From assembly GCA_900752445.1 (NCBI GenBank), contig CAADVN010000139.1, positions 1 to 28,044 of the forward strand: a DNA stretch of 28,044 bases. Reading direction: 5' to 3'. The DNA comes from an uncultured Oscillospiraceae bacterium. Its GTDB lineage: Bacteria; Bacillota; Clostridia; Oscillospirales; Oscillospiraceae. The position numbers and the translations under genes were made by a program. Under the pieces are notes generated by a model that was not told the origin of the DNA, did no database searches, and saw only the letters and a list, made by a program, of their open reading frames with translations. The number at the start of each line of letters is the position of its first letter. Within the stretch, counting starts at the first letter, position 1. This document shows positions 22,801 through 28,044 of this stretch, one piece after another.

Positions 22801-23738
22801 CAATGGCCATCGGCGATATGATCGCGACCCGCGACGGCTTCGGCGAGGAGATAGTGAAGCTGGGCCAGGAAAACCGCAGTATCTACGTGGTTGACGCGGA
22901 CATAGGCAAGAGCTGCAAGACCGGCAAGTTCATGAAGGCCCTGCCGGAGCAGTACGTGAACGTCGGCATAGCCGAGCAGAACGCGGCGGCCATGGCCGCG
23001 GGCCTCGCGACGACGGGCAAGATACCTTTCGTCGTCACCTACGCGGTGTTCGGCTCGCTGCGCATGTGCGAGATTATAAGGCAGGAGATATGCTACACGA
23101 ACCTGAACGTGAAGATCGCCTGCTCCCACGGCGGCCTCACCCCGGCGAACGACGGCGCGAGCCATCAGGCCATCGAGGACATGGGCGTGCTGCGCACGAT
23201 ACCGAACATGACCGTCATCCAGCCCGCCGACTACGTCTCGGCGAAGAAGCTGGTCCGCGCGGCGGCGGAGGCCTATGGGCCGATGTTCCTGCGCTTCACA
23301 CGCGACGCCGTGCCGGTCATCTACGACGAGGGGGCCGAGTTCACGATAGGCAGGGCTGTAAAACTGCGCGAGGGCGGCGACGTGGCCATCATCGCGGTGG
23401 GCGACACGGTGCGCCTCGCGCTCGAGGCGGCGCAGGCGCTGCACGAGCAGGGCATAGAGGCCCGCGTCCTCGACATGCACACGATAAAGCCGCTCGACAC
23501 CGGGGCCGTGAACGCCTGCATCGCGGACATAGGGAAGATCGTGACGGTCGAAGACCACAACATCATAAACGCGCTGGGCAGCGCGGTCTGCGAGTGCGTG
23601 GCCGAGGCGGGCCGCGGCATAGTGCGCCGCATCGGCGTGCAGGACCAGTTCGGCGAATCCGCGCCCTACGAGCGCCTGCTGGCCAAAAACGGCATCACCG
23701 CAGAAAACATCGTCGCCCAGGCAAAAAGCCTGCTGTGA
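22797..23738 (+). CDS. Transketolase, C-terminal (Pyr and C-terminal domain) subunit
   Basis: This 313-aa protein forms the second and third transketolase domains. The catalytic glutamate that activates TPP is Glu60 in GIAEQN (57-62). His123 in the GASHQAIEDMG stretch and Arg169 in LRFTRD lie where full-length transketolases contact substrate. A C-terminal regulatory-type fold follows, with VEDHN and QFGES. The ATG overlaps the N-subunit stop (ATGA), which should give equal amounts of both subunits. It is the last gene of the operon and is followed by a perfect hairpin terminator. Confidence 0.92.
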   Translation: MTMAIGDMIATRDGFGEEIVKLGQENRSIYVVDADIGKSCKTGKFMKALPEQYVNVGIAEQNAAAMAAGLATTGKIPFVVTYAVFGSLRMCEIIRQEICYTNLNVKIACSHGGLTPANDGASHQAIEDMGVLRTIPNMTVIQPADYVSAKKLVRAAAEAYGPMFLRFTRDAVPVIYDEGAEFTIGRAVKLREGGDVAIIAVGDTVRLALEAAQALHEQGIEARVLDMHTIKPLDTGAVNACIADIGKIVTVEDHNIINALGSAVCECVAEAGRGIVRRIGVQDQFGESAPYERLLAKNGITAENIVAQAKSLL

Positions 23739-23754
23739 CCGCCAGAGCGAGCAA

Positions 23755-23788
23755 AAAGGCATGGCCCGAAAAACCGGGCCATGCCTTT
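23755..23788. terminator. Bidirectional Rho-independent terminator
   Basis: A perfect 14-bp stem (AAAGGCATGGCCCG at 23755-23768 with 23775-23788) closes a 6-base loop. It lies between two convergent genes and gives a five-T run on the minus strand and a broken T run on the plus strand, so it can serve both. Confidence 0.9.
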
Positions 23789-23792
23789 CTAT

Positions 23793-24500
23793 TTATATAC
23801 GCCCATGCGCGAAGTTGTCCGGGCTGCGGTGCATCCAGGCCTCCAGGGCGATGGGCTCGCCTATGTATTTCGGGTCACGGCCATCGGCCAGAAACTCGTC
23901 CAAAAACACTCTCCTGCCCGTCGTGTGCACCACCGGTATGCCGCTTTGCTCCGAGGCACGCCTGAGCACCTCATAACCCTGGCGGAGATCGTCCGCACTC
24001 GCGCAGCTGAGCAGATTCGAGTTGTTGACAAAGCCCGTCACCCTCTGCCGCGCAAAACCCTCCAGCTCGCCCTTGAGCTTTATTATCTTCTCCGGGCTCT
24101 CTGACATCGGCCTGAACACGTTCACTATGTCCCAGACCTCGAGCTGGCCCGGCTCAAGCGCCGCAAAGTCCTGGTGGTACCGCGCCAGCGAGAGCGCACC
24201 CGCCTGGTCCCCGCCTACGTCGAAAACAACCAGGTCCCAGTCCCCGTCAAAGGCCGAGGCCACCCGCGCCGGCATCACAGTCTGCGTCACGCCCTTGCCC
24301 GCAAAGCTCGGCGAGACCACGTCTATCCTCCGGCTCAGCAGCTCCTCGATGTGGTCGGACATCCTGAAATAGTCGTTTATCCTGTCCAGGTCTATGACCT
24401 GCGTCCTGAGCCCCCGCCCCGCAGCCTGCACAGCCAGATTTATGGCTATCTCCGTTTTGCCCGAGCAGTAGTTGCCTATGAGTATCACAAACTTCTTCAT
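23793..24500 (-). CDS. P-loop ATPase of unknown role (ParA/CobQ-like)
   Basis: This 235-aa protein opens with a Walker A motif in FVILIGNYCSGKTEIA (Gly9, Gly14, Lys15, Thr16). A switch-like DLDRINDYFR (38-46) and a Walker B LVVFDVGGDQAG with Asp94 follow, the layout of SIMIBI-class NTPases (ParA, CobQ/CobB-like). I do not recognise a specific family and cannot name a function. The frame stays open 59 codons upstream into the GntR region, but ATG 24500 has AAAGGGGG 7 bp upstream and begins at the first beta strand. It is encoded behind the GntR regulator, with a hairpin between, and divergent from iorAB, so a chaperone-like or maturation role for an oxygen-sensitive enzyme is one guess. Confidence 0.72.
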   Translation of the reverse strand: MKKFVILIGNYCSGKTEIAINLAVQAAGRGLRTQVIDLDRINDYFRMSDHIEELLSRRIDVVSPSFAGKGVTQTVMPARVASAFDGDWDLVVFDVGGDQAGALSLARYHQDFAALEPGQLEVWDIVNVFRPMSESPEKIIKLKGELEGFARQRVTGFVNNSNLLSCASADDLRQGYEVLRRASEQSGIPVVHTTGRRVFLDEFLADGRDPKYIGEPIALEAWMHRSPDNFAHGRI

Positions 24501-24548
24501 TTTACTGCCCCCTTTCCAGGCCGCAGCCCCTCCGCACCACCGAAAAGC

Positions 24549-24572
24549 GGGATGAGCGCTACCGCTCATCCC
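24549..24572 (-). terminator. Hairpin spanning the gntR stop codon (attenuator or weak terminator)
   Basis: GGGATGAGCG and CGCTCATCCC form a perfect 10-bp stem with a 4-base loop. On the minus strand the first arm contains the TGA stop of the GntR gene, and the second arm is followed by GCTTTTC. The T run is short, so partial termination before the ATPase gene is more likely than full. Confidence 0.5.
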
Positions 24573-25315
24573 ACCTCCGGCATCGACCAGTTCACCCTGG
24601 TATAGGACTCTATCATCGCCGCATAGTCGCTCTGGCAGGCGGCAAAGTCCTTGGCTTTTATCGCCTCGTAAATGCAATAATGTATGTCCCTGTGCTTATC
24701 CAGCCTGAAGCTGCGCACGAGCTCCGGCATCCACTTCGACAGGCAGAAGAGCATGTACTGGTGTATCGGCTCCCGCGCCACGGCAAAGGCGTAGGCATAC
24801 AGCGGATTATGCGAGATGCGGCAGACATGCTCGTGAAACGCCAGGTCCGCCGCCGCCACGCGCTTGCACCACTCCTCATGCGTTACGCCCTCGGTGTCCG
24901 CCCAGGCCTCGCGGTGCCGCAGCGCGAGCCGCTCGAGCTCCGCCAGGTCCTCCTCCGTCGCCCTCTCTATCGCAAGACGCACACATTCTATCTCTATGTG
25001 GTTGCGGAACTCCGTCACGTTCTGCATCATGCCGCTCTGCTCATAGAACTTCGACGCCGTCTTCAAATAGCTCTCAAAGTCGAACTCTATGACAAAGGTG
25101 CCGCTGCCCGTGCGCGTCTCCACTATGCCCAGCGCGTTGAGCTTCTGCAGCGCCATGCGCACCGTCAGCCGGTTCACGCCGAACCTCGAGGCCAGCTCGC
25201 TCTCCGACGGCAGCCTGTCGCCGACCTTCCAGGTGCCGGAGCTTATCTGCGCCTGGATAGCCTCGCACACCTGTTCCGAGGCCGAGACCTTCCTTATCCT
25301 CATGTCCTCATCCAT
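24566..25315 (-). CDS. GntR-family regulator, FadR (FCD) subfamily
   Basis: This 249-aa protein has a winged helix-turn-helix of GntR type at about 10-78 (SEQVCEAIQAQISSGTWKVG, LPSESELASRFGVNRLTVRM, TRTGSGTFV). It is followed by an all-helical FCD effector domain with FRNHIEIECVRLAIERATEE, DLAFHEHVCRISHNPLY and a final IHYCIYEAIKAKD. The family binds carboxylates, often through a metal held by His/Asp residues of these segments. ATG 25315 follows AGAGGGGG; ATG 25303 is also possible. Divergence from iorAB suggests it controls indolepyruvate oxidoreductase expression, with an aromatic or keto acid as a possible signal, by inference. Confidence 0.9.
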   Translation of the reverse strand: MDEDMRIRKVSASEQVCEAIQAQISSGTWKVGDRLPSESELASRFGVNRLTVRMALQKLNALGIVETRTGSGTFVIEFDFESYLKTASKFYEQSGMMQNVTEFRNHIEIECVRLAIERATEEDLAELERLALRHREAWADTEGVTHEEWCKRVAAADLAFHEHVCRISHNPLYAYAFAVAREPIHQYMLFCLSKWMPELVRSFRLDKHRDIHYCIYEAIKAKDFAACQSDYAAMIESYTRVNWSMPEVG

Positions 25316-25355
25316 GCGCCCGCCCCCTCTTTTACAGCTGCTTTTGGAATTTAAC

Positions 25356-25374
25356 GTACCAACACCTGTACCAA
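25356..25374. promoter_or_regulatory. Direct-repeat operator candidate for the GntR regulator
   Basis: GTACCAA occurs at 25356-25362 and again at 25368-25374, 12 bp apart. The repeats cover the predicted transcription start and touch the -10 of the gntR promoter, a position suited to autorepression. Confidence 0.45.
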
Positions 25375-25402
25375 GTATAAATTATTCCCGCCCCGTTTGC
25401 AA
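25374..25402 (-). promoter_or_regulatory. Promoter of the gntR/ATPase unit
   Basis: On the minus strand TTGCAA (25402-25397) and TATACT (25379-25374) are separated by 17 bp. The predicted start near 25367 gives a leader of about 50 nt. Confidence 0.68.
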
Positions 25403-25467
25403 GAGCGTTTTATAAAAAACGCAAGATTATATTGTGTAGAATTGTGATATATGGTTCAAAATCGCTC

Positions 25468-25496
25468 TTGACTTTTATAGATAATGAATATATTAT
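25468..25496 (+). promoter_or_regulatory. Sigma-A-type promoter of iorAB
   Basis: TTGACT (25468-25473) and TATTAT (25491-25496) are separated by 17 bp of AT-rich DNA, with a predicted start near 25503 and a leader of about 68 nt. Inverted copies of TGGTTCAA flank it (25452-25459 and 25501-25508). A small perfect hairpin, GACGCG-CACAT-CGCGTC (25526-25542), lies in the leader. Confidence 0.75.
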
Positions 25497-25570
25497 GGTG
25501 TTGAACCAGATTACATAGCGAACAGGACGCGCACATCGCGTCATATGAAGCTGAATGAAAGGGTGAGAAT

Positions 25571-27355
25571 ATGGCCAAAAACCTTATGACCGGCAACGAG
25601 GCCGTTGCCCGTGGTCTCTACGAGGCGGGCGTGGCCTTTGCGTCCGCGTATCCGGGTACTCCCAGCACGGAGATACTTGAGAACGTTGCCGAAAAGTACA
25701 AGGATACCATCACCTGCGAGTGGGCGCCGAATGAGAAGGTGGCCTTCGAGGCGGCGGTAGGCGCGTCGTTCGTCGGCGGGCGCTCCTTCGCGGCGATGAA
25801 GCACGTCGGCCTGAACGTGGCGGCGGACCCGCTGCTGACCTTCGCCTACACGGGCGTGAACGGCGGCATGGTGTTCGTCTCGGCGGACGACCCGGGCCTG
25901 CACTCCTCGCAGAACGAGCAGGACAACAGGTTCTACGCCAGGATGGGCAAGTTCATCATGCTTGAGCCGTCGGATTCCCAGGAGGCCAAGGACATGGCCG
26001 TCATGGGCTATGAGCTGAGCGAGCGCTTCGACTCGCCCGTCATGCTGCGCATGACGACGCGCGTCTGCCACAGCAAGAGCCTTGTGGAGTTCGGGCAGGT
26101 GCAGGAGCCGAAGAAGAAGGAATACGTCAAGAACCGCGCGAAGTACGACCCCGTGCCGGCGATGGCCAAGGGTATGCACGCCGCCGTCGAAAAGCGCTGG
26201 GCAAAGCTGCTCGAGTACACCGAGGAGTGTCCGCTCAATAAGGAAGAGTGGCACACCGACGAGATAGGCGTCGTCTCCGCCGGCGCGGCGTACCAGTACG
26301 CGCGCGAGGTCTACGGCGACAGCGCCTCCTATTTCAAGTGCGGCATGACGAGCCCGATGCCCATCGAGAGCATCAGGAAGTTCGCGGCGAAGGTGAAGAA
26401 GCTCTACGTGGTCGAGGAGCTGGAGCCCTACATGGAGGACCTGCTGCGCGCCGCCGGCATCGAGTGCACGGGCAAGAAGCTCGTGCCGATAGAGGGCGAG
26501 CTGAACCCGGACATCGTGCGCAAGGCCCTGACCGGCGAAGTAGTGCCGACGATGGAATACGACAAGTCCGTGGTGCCCGGCCGTCCGCCGATGCTCTGCG
26601 CGGGCTGCCCGCACGTGGGCCTGTTCTACGAGCTGGGCAAGATAAAGGACGTCATCGCCATAGGCGACATCGGCTGCTACGCCCTCTCGGGCAACCCGCC
26701 GCTGAACGCGAAGGACTTCGCGTTGTGCATGGGCTCGGGCTTCTCCATGGCCCACGGCGCGGCGAAGATCATGACGAAGTTCGGCGAGAACAAGAAGATA
26801 GTCGGCGTCGTGGGCGACTCGACCTTCTTCCACACGGGCATGAACAGCATGCTCGACGCGGTGTACAACCACTCGAACGTCACTCTCATCGTCGTTGACA
26901 ACAGGATAACGGGCATGACGGGCCACCAGGAGAACCCCGGCTCCGGCTACACGATAACGGGCGAGCACGCCTACCCGGCGGACATAGAGGGAGTGGCGCG
27001 GGCCTTCGGCATGACGGAGATCTACAAGGTCAACCCGATGGATCTCGAGGCGACGCGCAAGGCGCTCAAGGCGGCCATAGAGTACGACGGCCCCTCGCTG
27101 GTGATAACGAGATACCCCTGCGCGCTCAAGAAGCGCAGCCCGGAGGACAAGGCGGAGTTCGGCACGGACAGGACGCCCTACGCCGTGGACGCCGAGGCCT
27201 GCATAGGCTGCAAGAGCTGCCTGCGCCTGGGCTGCCCGGCGATAAGCTTCGACGGCGAGGCGAAGAAGGCGAACATTGACCGCGTGGCCTGCGCCGGCTG
27301 CGGCGTCTGCGCCCAGGTCTGCCCGAAGAAGGCTATGGGAAAGGTGGGTGGCTGA
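25571..27355 (+). CDS. iorA: Indolepyruvate:ferredoxin oxidoreductase, alpha subunit
   Basis: This 594-aa subunit catalyses, with IorB, the oxidative decarboxylation of aryl-2-keto acids to aryl-acyl-CoA with reduction of ferredoxin, in the cytoplasm. Order of parts: an N-terminal pyruvate-oxidoreductase domain (NEAVARGLYEAG, AYPGTPSTEI, 9-35), a TPP-binding domain (CAGCPHVG at 343-350, GDIGCYALSG at 365-374, GDSTFFHTGMNSMLDA at 415-430), and a C-terminal ferredoxin domain. The ferredoxin domain has cysteines 544, 547, 550, 555 and 574, 577, 580, 584 for two [4Fe-4S] clusters. The length fits the family. ATG 25571 follows AAAGGGTGAG. The iorB start is 1 bp after the stop codon. Confidence 0.95.
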   Translation: MAKNLMTGNEAVARGLYEAGVAFASAYPGTPSTEILENVAEKYKDTITCEWAPNEKVAFEAAVGASFVGGRSFAAMKHVGLNVAADPLLTFAYTGVNGGMVFVSADDPGLHSSQNEQDNRFYARMGKFIMLEPSDSQEAKDMAVMGYELSERFDSPVMLRMTTRVCHSKSLVEFGQVQEPKKKEYVKNRAKYDPVPAMAKGMHAAVEKRWAKLLEYTEECPLNKEEWHTDEIGVVSAGAAYQYAREVYGDSASYFKCGMTSPMPIESIRKFAAKVKKLYVVEELEPYMEDLLRAAGIECTGKKLVPIEGELNPDIVRKALTGEVVPTMEYDKSVVPGRPPMLCAGCPHVGLFYELGKIKDVIAIGDIGCYALSGNPPLNAKDFALCMGSGFSMAHGAAKIMTKFGENKKIVGVVGDSTFFHTGMNSMLDAVYNHSNVTLIVVDNRITGMTGHQENPGSGYTITGEHAYPADIEGVARAFGMTEIYKVNPMDLEATRKALKAAIEYDGPSLVITRYPCALKKRSPEDKAEFGTDRTPYAVDAEACIGCKSCLRLGCPAISFDGEAKKANIDRVACAGCGVCAQVCPKKAMGKVGG

Positions 27356-27356
27356 T

Positions 27357-27935
27357 ATGTCAAATGTGAAGAACGTGGTGCTCTGCGGCGTCGGCGGCCA
27401 GGGCACGATACTGGCGAGCAAGATCCTGAGCTACGCGCTCATCGAGGCGGGCTATGACGTGAAGATGAGCGAGATACACGGCATGAGCCAGCGCGGCGGC
27501 AGCGTCACGACCCAGGTGCGCTACGGCGACAAGGTGTATTCGCCCATCATAGGCAAGGGCTCGGCCGACGTGCTGGTGGCCTTTGAGAAGATGGAGGCGC
27601 TGCGGTATCTGGACGACGTGAAGGTCGACGGCGGAGTCGTCATCATAAACGACCACGCCATCCAGTCCCTGCCCACGCTGCAGGGCATGGCGAAGTACCC
27701 CGAGGACTGCATCGACAGGGTCAAGGAGAAGAACGCGGACACGCGCGTCATCAAGGCGACGAAGATAGCCGGCGAGCTCGGCAACGAGAAGGCGGCGAAC
27801 GTCGTGCTCCTGGGCGCGACGGTGAAGGCGCTCGGGCTCGAGGACATGGATTGGGACAAGGCGCTCGAGGCCTGCGTGAAACCGGCCTTTGTCGAGATGA
27901 ACAAAAAGGCGTTCAGAGCCGGCCTGGAAGCCTGA
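27357..27935 (+). CDS. iorB: Indolepyruvate:ferredoxin oxidoreductase, beta subunit
   Basis: This 192-aa protein is of the gamma-type 2-oxoacid:acceptor oxidoreductase family. It has the N-terminal nucleotide-binding-like GVGGQGTILASKIL (11-24) and the SEIHGMSQRGGSV signature (38-50). It forms the CoA-handling part of the enzyme with IorA. A longer frame begins inside iorA, but ATG 27357 starts at the first strand, lies 1 bp after the iorA stop and has AAAGGTGGG upstream. The enzyme fits amino-acid fermentation of tryptophan, phenylalanine or tyrosine. Confidence 0.95.
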   Translation: MSNVKNVVLCGVGGQGTILASKILSYALIEAGYDVKMSEIHGMSQRGGSVTTQVRYGDKVYSPIIGKGSADVLVAFEKMEALRYLDDVKVDGGVVIINDHAIQSLPTLQGMAKYPEDCIDRVKEKNADTRVIKATKIAGELGNEKAANVVLLGATVKALGLEDMDWDKALEACVKPAFVEMNKKAFRAGLEA

Positions 27936-27967
27936 ACGCCCTTCGGGAGTGGATAGAGGAAAAGAGA

Positions 27968-27985
27968 CGGCGGGGGGACCCGCCG
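27968..27985 (+). terminator. Possible terminator hairpin after iorB
   Basis: CGGCGGG and CCCGCCG form a perfect 7-bp stem with a GGGA loop, about 30 bp after the iorB stop. The following bases have only a TTT, so a typical T run is lacking. Confidence 0.4.
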
Positions 27986-27995
27986 GCTCAGTTTG

Positions 27996-28029
27996 CCCCC
28001 CCGCCCCCCCAGAGGCGGGGGGGGGGGGG
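27996..28029. repeat. Poly-C / poly-G inverted low-complexity tract
   Basis: C7-G-C7 is followed within a few bases by GGC and a run of 13 G. CCCCCCCGCC (27996-28005) and GGCGGGGGGG (28014-28023) are perfect inverted repeats. It could fold as a GC hairpin, form a quadruplex, or be a sequencing artefact at the edge of a contig. Confidence 0.7.
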
Positions 28030-28044
28030 TAAAGGCCCCATACC

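Noticed and set aside
25405..25422. GCGTTTT-ATAA-AAAACGC palindrome in the gntR/iorA intergenic region
   Set aside because: It is a clear short inverted repeat, but AT-rich and without supporting context such as a T run or repeated copies, so no function is claimed.
25541..27421. 626-codon open frame opposite iorA
   Set aside because: It is an antisense artefact of high GC; the plus strand encodes full-length IorA with all cluster cysteines.
1..28044. Mobile element, prophage, CRISPR or toxin-antitoxin system
   Set aside because: No transposase, integrase, terminal repeats, spaced repeat array or small toxin-like gene pair was seen; gene content is metabolic and regulatory throughout.

Overview
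The window is GC-rich, densely coded bacterial DNA with four features that suggest a Gram-positive anaerobe of the Bacillota (Clostridia type). These are lipobox signal peptides of the LSAC/LAAC form, a binding-protein-dependent maltodextrin importer with no outer-membrane parts, a CsaB-type cell-wall pyruvyltransferase, and an oxygen-sensitive indolepyruvate:ferredoxin oxidoreductase. Ile ATA and Arg AGG codons are common despite the high GC. The species cannot be named from sequence alone. I saw no rRNA, tRNA, CRISPR array or insertion sequence.

Region 1 (15-9315) is an alpha-glucan utilisation locus. A minus-strand operon runs from a cytoplasmic neopullulanase-type GH13 enzyme (6901 to 5228) through a maltodextrin-binding lipoprotein and two MalF/MalG-type permeases to a surface-anchored GH13 amylase lipoprotein (1538 to 15). 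A short LacI-family regulator (6965-7825) is divergent from it across a 63-bp promoter region that holds a 17-bp palindrome. Convergent to the regulator is a lipoprotein with three apparent SusE/F-like glycan-binding modules (9194 to 7884). That gene has its own sigma-A-type promoter and an 18-bp LacI-type operator just downstream of the -10. The locus has no ATPase gene for the importer.

Region 2 (9511-12308, minus) is a two-gene unit: a 740-aa glycosyltransferase-4/CsaB pyruvyltransferase fusion, translationally coupled to a PurN-fold protein in which all three catalytic residues look replaced. Its promoter overlaps, face to face, the forward promoter of region 3.

Region 3 (12435-16772, plus) has four genes joined by 1-4 bp stop/start overlaps: a histidine phosphatase-GNAT fusion, a calcineurin-like phosphoesterase with a probable C-terminal SH3-like tail, a YgiQ-family radical SAM protein and a DUF1294 membrane protein.

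Region 4 (16793-23738, plus) starts with an RpiR regulator ending at a strong terminator, then a 300-bp control region with repeated ATGAAA/TTTCAT boxes. A six-gene operon follows: TRAP transporter DctP-DctQ-DctM, a Gfo/Idh/MocA oxidoreductase and a transketolase split into two subunits. This looks like a self-contained pathway for uptake, oxidation or epimerisation, and C2 transfer of an unidentified substrate, probably a sugar acid or similar polyol acid.

Region 5 (23755-28044) holds a P-loop ATPase of unknown role behind an FCD-type GntR regulator on the minus strand. Divergent from these are iorA and iorB, encoding indolepyruvate:ferredoxin oxidoreductase, under a good sigma-A promoter. 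The window ends in a poly-C/poly-G tract that may be a hairpin or an assembly-edge artefact.
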